Shown: positions 53,173 through 62,258 of the stretch, piece after piece
How the letters are laid out: each line of letters starts with the position of its first letter
Position numbering within the stretch: the first letter of the stretch is position 1
DNA from: Henriciella sp.
GTDB lineage: Bacteria > Pseudomonadota > Alphaproteobacteria > Caulobacterales > Hyphomonadaceae
Assembly: GCA_013213785.1 (NCBI GenBank)
Contig: JABSPZ010000012.1
Coordinates: 62,001 to 126,000 of the forward strand
DNA length: 64,000 bases
Direction of reading: 5' to 3'
Made by a program: the position numbers and the translations under genes
Notes under the pieces: model-generated
What the model was told of the DNA's origin: nothing
Database searches by the model: none
The model's input: the letters and a program-made list of their open reading frames with translations, nothing else

Positions 53173-55076
53173 GGCGCTTCTCCTGTCTGATCTGGGACTT
53201 CGAAAACAAGTAGGGCGTTGCCAGGTTGAAGGCGGAACTTGTCGTATCCGGAGTTCACGATGAACTTGTTATCGATCAGTATTGTGCCGGCGCTATCAAT
53301 AGAGCCGCCCGAGGCGGGTACTCCATTGATGGTGTTGAATTCGGTCAACGTGTCAAACGACCAAATGAGGGCTCCGGTCTTCGACGAGTAGATGCGCATC
53401 GTGGCATCAAGCGAACCCGCGAAAATTAAGTCATCTGTTGCGGTGAGTGGAGAGGAGGCGGATGGGAAGCAGCGCGTTTCTCGTCCCTCGCACAGTTTTT
53501 CCTCGATGGTCGACCAAAGTGGCTCGCCAGTTTCAGCGTCGAACGCGTGAACGCCATGGCGAGGTGGGCCAACCGTCATGTGATGACCCGGCGTGTCAGC
53601 AATTCCGACAAATAGAGTTTCGCCATTGGAAGACATGCCCCAATGAATTCCACCATTGTAGCCGCCCATTCCAGCGCGAGCCGACCATAGCGTCTTGCCG
53701 CCATCATCAGGATCCATTCCAAAAACCATTCCGGATTTTTGGCCTGCTAAAATGATATCTTTTCCATTTGGAAGCGTGGTTAAAATCGGAGGGGCACCAA
53801 AGTCGAAGTCGGGACCACGCTCTTCGGGGCAGTTTGTGTTTGTGCTTCCGCAGGCGCCGTTCCATGTGTCACCTGCGATGGTTTGATTGGACCAAACCAG
53901 CTTTCCGTCACTTAGTCTCAGCGCAATAATTGCATCGCTCAGCTCGTTAGCGGGCGCGGTGTAGTTTTCCCCCGTTCCAAAATACAGCAATCTGCGTTTC
54001 TCATCGATCGTAGGAACTGACCAAACAGGAGCGCCTGAGGGGCCATACATTTGTGTGCCAGCTGAATTTAGCCGGGTTGGTTTCGGTTCCTCGACGGTAT
54101 TGAAGGTCCAGAGTCGTTCACCCGTGTTTGCATCCAAAGCAGCAATGCCTCCTCGGAATGTGCAGCATTCATAGTCGGGATTAAATGCACTCACCACTTC
54201 AGTCGACGACATAGGAACGTAGACCCGATCTTCGAAAACGGTGGGTGATCCAGTCAAGGTCGTTACAAGATGATCGCGAACGGATGTCCTCCAAACCTCC
54301 GCACCTGTTTGAGCGGAAATAGCATAAACGTTCGCATTGAAATCAGAAAAAATTAGCGTCTGAGGCAGGCCTTCTATATCCGTTTTGATCGAAGGGGCGA
54401 CACGCACTTCAGCCTCGGCATAGAACTCCCACCATACGCATCCGGTCTCAGTGTCTAGGGCGTAAACCGTGCCATCCTGACTGCCAACGAATATAGCTTG
54501 TTTCGTAGCAGTCGGCTGCGATCTGGCGCGTACAGCATTTGGAAACCCGAAGGCCCATTTTAGTTTTAGCTGAGCGACATTGCTCGCATTGATTCCGGTT
54601 TGTCCTTGCGTGCGAAAGCGTGTGTTTTGAGGGTCGCCGCCCCATCTATTCCATCTCGGTGGCTCGGTGAAAGTCAGCTCGCCTTTGCAAGCTGGCATAT
54701 CTCTTGTGCGCCGCTCTGCATCATCCGCAGCGGCACCGAGATAGGTAGCCAGAATTTCTTTGTCGAAGCTCGACATTATCGTCGATTGCGGCGCCATGAC
54801 TCCCGTCGTCATTGCCGCGAGAAGTGTACGAGATGGCAGCATTTCAATCGCTTGCCGGGTCGGGGCCTCGGTGACAGTGCCGTCATGGCAAGTTGCGCAA
54901 AGGTCCTGATACAGCCCTTCTGCATAGGCTTCAGTTTCTGCGCTCGATGCCTTGAGGTCCCCGTGTTCGGAGGGAGTTTCATTGGAGGTCGGGGCATTGC
55001 AGGAATTCAAAAATCCAGCTGTCATTACCGCGGCAAGTGGAGCGATTAGACGAGTTTGTTTTCCGCGAAATGTCAA
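53169..55076 (-). CDS. PQQ-dependent dehydrogenase with cytochrome c domain, PVA-dehydrogenase-like
   Basis: About 635 residues. The N-terminus looks like a lipoprotein or exported signal (LIAPLAAVMTAGFLNSC). A c-type heme site CATCH lies near residue 60, then an eight-bladed quinoprotein propeller (repeated W/A-x-D-x-x-T-G blades: VYALDTETGCVWW, VYAISAQTGAEVWR, IAALDANTGERLWTF, VHAFDAETGEPLWST). The N-terminal heme plus propeller order, and GPDFDFGAPP, match polyvinyl-alcohol dehydrogenase-type enzymes. It oxidises an alcohol in the periplasm and passes electrons to its own heme. The start is uncertain: TTG at 55076 has GGAAG upstream; TTG at 55130 is the longer option. Confidence 0.8.
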   Translation of the reverse strand: MTFRGKQTRLIAPLAAVMTAGFLNSCNAPTSNETPSEHGDLKASSAETEAYAEGLYQDLCATCHDGTVTEAPTRQAIEMLPSRTLLAAMTTGVMAPQSTIMSSFDKEILATYLGAAADDAERRTRDMPACKGELTFTEPPRWNRWGGDPQNTRFRTQGQTGINASNVAQLKLKWAFGFPNAVRARSQPTATKQAIFVGSQDGTVYALDTETGCVWWEFYAEAEVRVAPSIKTDIEGLPQTLIFSDFNANVYAISAQTGAEVWRTSVRDHLVTTLTGSPTVFEDRVYVPMSSTEVVSAFNPDYECCTFRGGIAALDANTGERLWTFNTVEEPKPTRLNSAGTQMYGPSGAPVWSVPTIDEKRRLLYFGTGENYTAPANELSDAIIALRLSDGKLVWSNQTIAGDTWNGACGSTNTNCPEERGPDFDFGAPPILTTLPNGKDIILAGQKSGMVFGMDPDDGGKTLWSARAGMGGYNGGIHWGMSSNGETLFVGIADTPGHHMTVGPPRHGVHAFDAETGEPLWSTIEEKLCEGRETRCFPSASSPLTATDDLIFAGSLDATMRIYSSKTGALIWSFDTLTEFNTINGVPASGGSIDSAGTILIDNKFIVNSGYDKFRLQPGNALLVFEVPDQTGEAP

Positions 55077-55205
55077 AACGGAACTTCCAGTATTGCGGCG
55101 GCCTGGAAACGTTATTGACGAATAGACCAATAAAGTACAGGCTAAAGTTTGGGCGAACCAATCTCAAAGGTGTCAGAACCGGCGAGTTAACATCGAGGTA
55201 TGCAA

Positions 55206-56270
55206 GTGAATTTCCGTGCGCTCTGCTTGTTGTGTCTAAGTGCTTTGGTGTTGTCGGTCCTTTCCGCGTGCAGTCCAAAAGAGGACCGTAACTCCGGCGA
55301 TCAAAACGTCGGAACTCCTTCTGTCGCAGAGCGCGCCATCGATCCCGCGCTCGTCTATGCGAATCGAAATGTCGATGACGGGATCTTTTTCACAGAGGGG
55401 TACTTCGAGCACGACGGCTACAAATTGCACTATATCGAAGCCGGCGAGGGTGAGCTCGTTATATTATACCACGGGTTCCCATCATTTTGGTTCTCATTTT
55501 ATGATCAAGCAGTCGCTCTGAAACGCGATTACCGAGTCGTTGTCGTTGATGGCCTGGGCGCGGGCCTATCGGATAAGCCAGACGAATTGTCGGCCTACAA
55601 ATTGGGCGCGCTTATCGACCATGTTGATGCCTTAGCGATCCACCTGAATGGCGATAGGCCTTTCATCTTGATTGGGCATGATTGGGGGGGCGCTTTATCT
55701 CTTGCATTTGCTGAGCTTAAACCAGAGCGCCTGCAGGCTGTTGTCGCTATGAATGCCCCGTCATTCAACGTTTTTCTCGAGCTTTTGCGCTCGAACGAAC
55801 AACAGCAGAAAACGTCCACTTATATGGCCGTGATGTCCAAAACCAGTCGCGAAAGTGTGCGTGACTATGCGCCCGGCGAACGTATCTGGAAGAGTGCTTA
55901 TGGCGGACTGTTGGAACGCGCTGAACTTACGGAAGAAGAATATGAGCTTTTTGGGTGGGCTCTCCGTCCAGCGGAGGCAACAAATGGCGGATACAATTGG
56001 TATCGCGCCAACGTTCCTTTGCCGGATCAAATTACGGATCAGGATTTTTTTCCAATCCCGCAGCGTGAACTCTCTGTGCCAGCTTTGTTGATTTGGGGTA
56101 CTGAAGATCGGGCATTTGTACCCGAGTTTATTCCGATGCTGAAGGCGAACTCGAAGCAGCTAGACGTCGTTACCATTCAGGGCGCAAATCATTGGACCCT
56201 GATGAGCCATCCAGAAGAATCCAACGCAGCGATACGGAGCTTTCTGACCAAATCACTCCGGGTAGAATGA
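55206..56270 (+). CDS. epoxide-hydrolase-like alpha/beta-hydrolase lipoprotein
   Basis: About 354 residues with a lipoprotein signal (LVLSVLSAC). The catalytic residues are of the epoxide hydrolase/haloalkane dehalogenase type: HGFPSFW (oxyanion), GHDWGG with an Asp nucleophile, WGTEDRAF (acid) and GANHWTLM (His). It would open epoxides or remove halides on a hydrophobic substrate at the outer membrane or periplasm. The start is GTG at 55206, placed well after GAGG; the ATG at 55200 is too close to it. It is divergent from the PQQ dehydrogenase and 166 bp before the TonB receptor. Confidence 0.83.
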   Translation: MNFRALCLLCLSALVLSVLSACSPKEDRNSGDQNVGTPSVAERAIDPALVYANRNVDDGIFFTEGYFEHDGYKLHYIEAGEGELVILYHGFPSFWFSFYDQAVALKRDYRVVVVDGLGAGLSDKPDELSAYKLGALIDHVDALAIHLNGDRPFILIGHDWGGALSLAFAELKPERLQAVVAMNAPSFNVFLELLRSNEQQQKTSTYMAVMSKTSRESVRDYAPGERIWKSAYGGLLERAELTEEEYELFGWALRPAEATNGGYNWYRANVPLPDQITDQDFFPIPQRELSVPALLIWGTEDRAFVPEFIPMLKANSKQLDVVTIQGANHWTLMSHPEESNAAIRSFLTKSLRVE

Positions 56271-56436
56271 GAAGCTCAGTCTCAAGCCGTGGCGGCACTG
56301 CGTTGCCGTGAGGTCACATGATTTGAGGTTTTGCACCCGCGAGCTTGTCGCACGAAACGCAACGTGACAAGACTTATTGCACAGACCGACAATTAAAGTC
56401 GGCGATCCAAAAAAATTGGCTATTTCGGAGGAAACC

Positions 56437-59013
56437 TTGGCTGATCACAATAAACTTGATTCCCGTTTTGGGATCAAAGCTGCGCTATCTTTTAGCGTTG
56501 GAATGACTGCCCTTATGGCAGGCGCGGGCACAACCGCTACCGCGCAAGAAGCGGAAGACACCGATGCGCGTCGACTGAGCACAATTACGATTACAGCGAC
56601 CAAGCGAGAGCAAACGCTGCAAGATGTACCGGTTGCGGTATCGGTCGTTGATGATGAGACGATTGAGAAAGCGGAGATCCAAGATCTCAACGATCTACAA
56701 TCTGTGGTTCCGTCACTGCGTGTTGGACAGCTGCAATCGTCCGCAAACACCAACTTTATTATTCGCGGCTTCGGTAATGGCGCGAACAATGTTGGTATCG
56801 AACCTTCCGTCGGTGTATTCGTTGACGGCGTATATCGGTCGCGCTCTGCGGCACAGATTTCAGATCTACCAAACTTGCAGCGCGTCGAAGTGCTGCGCGG
56901 ACCACAATCGACTCTGTTCGGTAAAAATGCGTCTGCCGGTGTTATCTCAATCGTGACGCGTAAGCCGCAGTTTGAAACACAAGGCTCAGTCGAAGCGACT
57001 TTGGGCAATTTCAACGCGTTCCGAGGCAAGGCCAATATTACTGGGCCGCTTTCGGAGACCGTCGCATTCAGCCTCGCGGGTAACGTCAACACACGTGACG
57101 GATACGCCGAAGACATCGCAACAGGTGATAAAACCAACGAACGTAACCGCTGGGGTGTTCGCGGCGAACTTCTCTTCGCCCCGAGCGAGACGCTCGAGCT
57201 TCGCTTGATTGGTGACTATGATGAGATCGATGAAGTTTGCTGTGTTGCAGGCAATCTCGTAAACGGCCCAACAGGCCCAATTATCGGTGCCTTAGGCGGT
57301 GCGATTAACGCAGAAGACCCATTCTCTTACGAGGTCTTCGGTAACTTCCCGTCTGAAAACGAAATCACAAACTCTGGTATCTCTCTGCAGATCGACAAAG
57401 AGTTCAGTGCGTTTGATGTCACGACGATCACCGCATTCCGTAATGTTGAGTCTCTGACAAACCAGGACTCTGATTTTACATCAGCTGACCTGATCGGCTT
57501 CAACGAGAATGACGGTAACATCGATACGTTCACGCAGGAAATCCGGTTCACGTCGAACAACCCAGATTCCAATTTCGATTGGATGGTCGGTGGCTTCTAC
57601 TTCGACGAGTCGGTCGAGTTTGACTCAGATTTCCAGTATGGCGCTGACTTCCGTGGATATGGAGACTTCCTTTCTGGCGGCGCATTTGGTTTGGTTGAGA
57701 GCATTCTCGGACTTCCAGTTGGCGGCGCGTTTGGTCAAGATGGTCAGGGACCTGTCGCTAATGCTGGCCAGGATAACACCGCTTGGTCGATCTTTGGAAC
57801 TCTGGACTTCCATATCAATGACCGCCTGACGGTTACGGCAGGCTTGAACTACACAGAAGACGAAAAGGACGCGTTCTACAGACAGACGAATACAGATGTG
57901 TTCTCGTCTCTTGATCTCGTTGCGATCGGCTTCGGCGGAATTCTCGCAGGTGTCGGCGTAAACCCGAATGATCCAGCGGCAGTAGCGGCGTTCGCGCAAG
58001 CGAACCCAGCGACTTTCGCAGCGTTCCAGGCGGCGGCACAAGACCCGACGCAAAACACACTCTTGGGTCTAACGGCATTGCAATTCTTGCCACCATTCTT
58101 GGACTTCCCGAACTCTGTTGAGGACGGATCTTCGTCTGACAATGCAACAACCCACACGCTGCGTGTTGCCTATGATTTGACGGACACGATCAACGTCTAC
58201 GGTTCTTGGGCGACTGGTTTTAAAGCGACGTCTTGGAACCTATCGCGAGATTCTCGTCCGTTCGCGTCTGACTTCATTGCAGGGTCCCCGGTAACGAGCC
58301 CGCCATCATCTCCGATCCGAGATGCTGGTCTTGCGGTCAACAACCTGACCTCTGGTACTCGTTTTGCCGGTCCAGAAGACTCTGAAGTTTTCGAACTCGG
58401 TGTGAAAGGTGCGTTCTCGAACTTTGCGTTCAACCTGGCGATCTTCGATCAGACGATTGAAGGATTCCAATCGAACGCGTTTACCGGAACAGGCTTTGCG
58501 CTGACCAATGCGGGTGAGCAATCCACCAAAGGTGCGGAACTTGATTTCACCTGGAGCCCGACAGATGCGTTGACGCTAAGCTTTGCAGGAACGTTCCTCG
58601 ATCCTGTCTATGATAGCTTTGAGGGATCTGCGTCAGGGGATCTGAGTGGCCAAACCCCATCTGGTATTCCAGATGTCGCGACAAGCATGGGCTTCAACTA
58701 TGACTTCGCGCTTGGGAATTGGGACAGCTATGTGCGCGCTGACTGGCAGTACTCTGCCGATACGCGCTTCTTCGATGACCCAGGCAATGAAGCGCTGATT
58801 GATTCCGTCGGGTACTCTCGTGAAGTCAATGAGATCAACGCGTCAGCCGGCTTCGAGAGTGAAAACGGCCTTAGCGTAGCGCTTTGGGCCCGTAACCTGC
58901 TGGACGACCAGCGGATTACAACCGCTTTCCCATCGGTTGCTCAGGCTGGATCGATTTCTGGTTATCCAAACCAGCCACGCACCTACGGTGTGACTTTGCG
59001 CAAGCGCTTCTAA
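56437..59013 (+). CDS. TonB-dependent receptor
   Basis: An 858-residue outer-membrane receptor. Signal peptide ending near TTATAQ, a TonB-box-like stretch before ATKREQTLQDVPVAVSV, plug motifs FIIRGFGNGANNVGIEPSVGVFVDGVY and VEVLRGPQSTLFGKNASAGVI, and a barrel ending YGVTLRKRF. The start is TTG at 56437 with GGAGG five bases upstream; the frame is open to 56377. ATKREQTLQDVP is the style of Sphingomonad/Caulobacter receptors for carbohydrates and aromatics, so substrate is not iron-siderophore by default. Likely partner of the preceding lipoprotein enzymes. Confidence 0.92.
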   Translation: MADHNKLDSRFGIKAALSFSVGMTALMAGAGTTATAQEAEDTDARRLSTITITATKREQTLQDVPVAVSVVDDETIEKAEIQDLNDLQSVVPSLRVGQLQSSANTNFIIRGFGNGANNVGIEPSVGVFVDGVYRSRSAAQISDLPNLQRVEVLRGPQSTLFGKNASAGVISIVTRKPQFETQGSVEATLGNFNAFRGKANITGPLSETVAFSLAGNVNTRDGYAEDIATGDKTNERNRWGVRGELLFAPSETLELRLIGDYDEIDEVCCVAGNLVNGPTGPIIGALGGAINAEDPFSYEVFGNFPSENEITNSGISLQIDKEFSAFDVTTITAFRNVESLTNQDSDFTSADLIGFNENDGNIDTFTQEIRFTSNNPDSNFDWMVGGFYFDESVEFDSDFQYGADFRGYGDFLSGGAFGLVESILGLPVGGAFGQDGQGPVANAGQDNTAWSIFGTLDFHINDRLTVTAGLNYTEDEKDAFYRQTNTDVFSSLDLVAIGFGGILAGVGVNPNDPAAVAAFAQANPATFAAFQAAAQDPTQNTLLGLTALQFLPPFLDFPNSVEDGSSSDNATTHTLRVAYDLTDTINVYGSWATGFKATSWNLSRDSRPFASDFIAGSPVTSPPSSPIRDAGLAVNNLTSGTRFAGPEDSEVFELGVKGAFSNFAFNLAIFDQTIEGFQSNAFTGTGFALTNAGEQSTKGAELDFTWSPTDALTLSFAGTFLDPVYDSFEGSASGDLSGQTPSGIPDVATSMGFNYDFALGNWDSYVRADWQYSADTRFFDDPGNEALIDSVGYSREVNEINASAGFESENGLSVALWARNLLDDQRITTAFPSVAQAGSISGYPNQPRTYGVTLRKRF

Positions 59014-59321
59014 AGAAAGCGCTTGTTGCAAAACGCGCGAGACTTTCTCGCGTCTCCTTCGACTCGCCGGTGTTGTCATGCAGCGTCAACACCGGCGTTT
59101 TTTATGGATTTGCTTTGCGAAAATGCTCAAGTTTAACGGGCTGTAAGCCCGATTTGAGGGCTCTCAAGTCCACCGAAACAACATGCAGCATAATTCAAAT
59201 TTCATCATGCTACTGACGAAAGAGTTGTGTGTTGTGTAAAAAATATGACATGAACATGAACAGTCGTACATGAAGTGCTGGGAACATTGCATGTTGCGTC
59301 TGTTGGTGACGAGGGCTGGAG
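59014..59321. other. intergenic region: terminator and ceramide operon promoter region
   Basis: This 308-bp gap holds a rho-independent terminator after the TonB receptor gene, then AT-rich DNA leading to the ceramide operon. CATGAA occurs at 59249-59254, 59255-59260 and 59269-59274, two in tandem and one offset, close upstream of the first gene. I find no further gene. Confidence 0.5.
59065..59103 (+). terminator. rho-independent terminator after the TonB receptor
   Basis: An 11-bp perfect stem, CGCCGGTGTTG (59065-59075) with CAACACCGGCG (59087-59097), loop of 11, followed by TTTTTT at 59098-59103. It is a strong terminator in the plus direction. Confidence 0.9.
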
Positions 59322-61049
59322 ATGAGAGTGAGAACTCCGAACGCAAACACGGTAGAGTTCAATTGCGGCGGCTTTGATACTCTGAGTGAGGCTTTAGACT
59401 ATGCTGCGACAGGCATTACAGGCCTCAATTTCTATTCTGTTCGCGGCGAGCTGGAATACGTGCTCACATATACCGAGCTGCGTGAACGCGCCATCGAAAC
59501 CGCAGCCAGACTAACCACCGAAACCGAACCCGGCGAACTGATTGGTCTTATCGCTGAGACCAGCCCTGAGTTCGCCGTCATGTTTTTCGCCTGTCAGTAT
59601 GCAGGTGTCTTGCCTGTACCTGTTTCTGTTCCAGTTACACTGGGCAGCAATGAGTTTTACAAAGATCAACTAAAGCGAATTTGCGAGACTGCGGGCCTGC
59701 ACTGTTTGCTGGCGCCCATGTCGATCCTTGGACTGGCGCAAGAGGCGCTCGCGCATACAAAGATTCAAGTTGGCAATCTGGATGGATCCGATTTGCCAAC
59801 GTCTGTTTCCGGCCTTCGCCCGTTTGGCGCGGATGACATGTGCTACATCCAATTTTCCTCAGGAAGCACGAGTTCCCCAAAAGGAATTGTCGGCAGCCAA
59901 AAGAGCGTGACCACAAACTGTCGTGCCATCCAATTTGGTTTGGAAGCTGGCGCCGGAGACCGCATTTCATCCTGGCTTCCACTCTACCACGATATGGGGC
60001 TGATCGGGCAGTTTCTCGCGCCGATGATGGCGCAGCTATCAGTCGATTACATCGACTCTCATTCCTTTGCGCGTCGCCCGTCGACGTGGCTGAAACTGAT
60101 CAGTGAAAATAAAGCGACCCACTCTTATAGCCCGAGCTTTGGCTATGAAATCAGTGCTAAACGTTGGCGGGGAGGGGACCTCGATCTTTCCAGTTGGCGG
60201 GTCGCGGGAATTGGCGGCGATATGGTGCGCGAAGAGGCGCTCACAATGTTCGCGGATGTGTTCGCAGAACATGGGTTTTGCGAAACCGCCTTCGTTCCAA
60301 GTTACGGTCTCGCGGAAGCCACTGTGGCGGTCTCATTCAGCCCGCTCAATACCGGGTTCCAAGTGGACGTTATCAACTCCGATATCATGAGGTCCAAGCA
60401 GCGTGCGCTGCCAGCGGGCGAGGAAACTGAAGAGCGTAATCGAAGAGCACTGATCGCGTGTGGTCAGGCTATCCCAGGACACGAGATGAAAATCTGCGAT
60501 GATGAGGGTGTCGAAGTCGCAGACCGCGTCGTTGGCCGAATACTCTTCCGGGGCGACAGCGTCTCTCCAGGCATTTTAGATCGTGATGAAGGGATCCTAT
60601 CCTTAACTGACGAGGACGGATGGTTGGATACGGGCGACCTGGGTTATTGGCTCGATGGACAGCTCATCATCACGGGGCGCCACAAAGATCTTATATTGTG
60701 GAATGGCCGAAACATCTGGCCGCAAGATATTGAATGGACTGCCGAAAAGGCTGGCGGTCGCCACATTCCAAAATCAGCTGCTTTCAAACTCTCAGACGAT
60801 GACGGGAATGGTCACATTTACCTACTCGCCGAGTGCAAAGCACGCGAACCAGAGCAACGCGAAGCGCTCTTGTCAGAGGTTTCCGCAAACGTGCGCCAAA
60901 CGGTCGGCGCACCGATTGAGGTCATTCTGGTTCCAACCAAGAGCTTGATTATGACGTCATCTGGAAAGCTCAGCCGTATGAGAACGCGTCAAAAGTTTAT
61001 CTCCGGCGACTTTGAGTTGGAGTCGGCAGTTCCTGCTTTCGCGGAATGA
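59322..61049 (+). CDS. acyl-AMP ligase / acyl-ACP synthetase of ceramide synthesis
   Basis: A 575-residue adenylate-forming enzyme. AMP-binding motifs: YIQFSSGSTSSPKGI, PLYHDMGLIG, FVPSYGLAEATVAVS, DTGDLGYW, TGRHKDLIL, and the C-terminal catalytic Lys in TSSGKLSR. The sequence is of the fatty acyl-AMP ligase type, loading a fatty acid to an acyl carrier protein rather than CoA. With a reductase, an ACP and serine palmitoyltransferase directly downstream it matches the Caulobacter ceramide cluster, where this enzyme charges the dedicated ACP. The start ATG at 59322 has GAGGG upstream; a GTG at 59328 is an alternative. Confidence 0.85.
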   Translation: MRVRTPNANTVEFNCGGFDTLSEALDYAATGITGLNFYSVRGELEYVLTYTELRERAIETAARLTTETEPGELIGLIAETSPEFAVMFFACQYAGVLPVPVSVPVTLGSNEFYKDQLKRICETAGLHCLLAPMSILGLAQEALAHTKIQVGNLDGSDLPTSVSGLRPFGADDMCYIQFSSGSTSSPKGIVGSQKSVTTNCRAIQFGLEAGAGDRISSWLPLYHDMGLIGQFLAPMMAQLSVDYIDSHSFARRPSTWLKLISENKATHSYSPSFGYEISAKRWRGGDLDLSSWRVAGIGGDMVREEALTMFADVFAEHGFCETAFVPSYGLAEATVAVSFSPLNTGFQVDVINSDIMRSKQRALPAGEETEERNRRALIACGQAIPGHEMKICDDEGVEVADRVVGRILFRGDSVSPGILDRDEGILSLTDEDGWLDTGDLGYWLDGQLIITGRHKDLILWNGRNIWPQDIEWTAEKAGGRHIPKSAAFKLSDDDGNGHIYLLAECKAREPEQREALLSEVSANVRQTVGAPIEVILVPTKSLIMTSSGKLSRMRTRQKFISGDFELESAVPAFAE

Positions 61050-61984
61050 CGAGGCCGGCAGTCGGGGGAAATGATAACCTGATTGCCATCACAGGCGCGA
61101 CAGGTTTCATCGGAAAGCACCTACTTGCGCGTTTGCATGCCGAGGGATTGCACTCGCGCGCGCTTATCCGGAGCAGGAAGTACAGGGTCGTCGACGTCCC
61201 ACGATCAACGCAGATTGTGGCGGGCGCGCTCAACGACAAAGAGAAACTGATTGAGCTGCTAAAGGGCGCACAGACCTGTATTCACCTGGCCGGTGCAACA
61301 ACTTCGCTCAATATGAGCGGCTTTCACTCCGCAAATGTTATTGGGACGTACAATGCAGCTGCCTGCGCGGCTGCCGCTGGGGTGAAGCATTTTATTTGTG
61401 TGTCTTCTCAAGCCGCGCGAGCCCCGCTGATTTCAAACTATGCTGCGTCCAAAGCAATGGGCGAAGCTGCCTTAGAACCGTTCAAACAGAATATGCAGAT
61501 CACGATCATACGCCCACCCGCAGTCATTGGGGCGGGTGACCCGATGTTGCAGCCCATGCTGGACTTGATACGAGCAGGCTGGCTACCTGTTCCGGCAGAA
61601 CCAAAGCGGGCAACGCGTTCGTTCGCAGTCATTTCAGTCCAAGACTTAGTCTCCCAGCTCGTAAGTTCGTTAGAGCGCCCCACCACTGGTCGTGGTTTGG
61701 TTGAGCCTTGCTCTGTTGCCTCCACAAATTGGACCGAGGTGGCGGCCGCGACGGGCGACGTGCTCGGCCGTAAGGTTCGGATTGTCCGGATTCCAGCATC
61801 TATAATGAAGGGTGTGGCACTCTGCGCGGATGGTATCGCCACTTTGACCCGGCGCACTTTTCCGCTTTCACTCAGCAAAGTACGGGAAATGTTAGCTGTA
61901 GATTGGACCTATGATCATACGATGCGAGATGCCATGAGTTTGAAAGAGGTGTTTGTGGAGTGTCTGGAGGATGATCGATCCTAG
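61046..61984 (+). CDS. NAD-dependent epimerase-family reductase, CerR-like
   Basis: A 312-residue extended SDR. Rossmann motif ITGATGFIGKHLLARL at the N-terminus, HLAGATTS, the Tyr-x3-Lys in NYAASKAMGEAAL, and RPPAVIGAGDP. In Caulobacter the homologous position in the cluster is CerR, which reduces the keto group on the path to dihydroceramide. The ATG overlaps the preceding stop as ATGA. The function is inferred from family and neighbours. Confidence 0.8.
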   Translation: MTRPAVGGNDNLIAITGATGFIGKHLLARLHAEGLHSRALIRSRKYRVVDVPRSTQIVAGALNDKEKLIELLKGAQTCIHLAGATTSLNMSGFHSANVIGTYNAAACAAAAGVKHFICVSSQAARAPLISNYAASKAMGEAALEPFKQNMQITIIRPPAVIGAGDPMLQPMLDLIRAGWLPVPAEPKRATRSFAVISVQDLVSQLVSSLERPTTGRGLVEPCSVASTNWTEVAAATGDVLGRKVRIVRIPASIMKGVALCADGIATLTRRTFPLSLSKVREMLAVDWTYDHTMRDAMSLKEVFVECLEDDRS

Positions 61985-62009
61985 GATCTGATCCAGTTGG
62001 GGAAGTAGA

Positions 62010-62258
62010 TTGACCGATAAATCCAAGATTTTTGATACGATCGTTTCGGTGCTTGCAGAATACATCCCAGACGGGATAAAGATCACCAATGACACACGCA
62101 TCGTCGCCGATTTGGAGATCGACTCCGTAGATGTTTTCGACCTAATAATGGAGGTTGAAGACGCTTATGATATTAGCATTTCAATGGAACTTATCTCGAC
62201 TACGCATACCGTGGGCGAGCTCGTAAACGTAGTGGATGATTTGAGCGGTGCTGACTAA
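62010..62258 (+). CDS. acyl carrier protein for ceramide synthesis
   Basis: An 82-residue ACP. The phosphopantetheine serine is in DLEIDSVDVFDLIMEVEDAY. Start is TTG at 62010 with GGGGAAG upstream. It is acidic and of standard ACP length, and lies between the reductase and serine palmitoyltransferase genes. It would carry the acyl chain for SPT in place of acyl-CoA, as in Caulobacter. It overlaps the SPT start by 11 bp. Confidence 0.9.
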   Translation: MTDKSKIFDTIVSVLAEYIPDGIKITNDTRIVADLEIDSVDVFDLIMEVEDAYDISISMELISTTHTVGELVNVVDDLSGAD

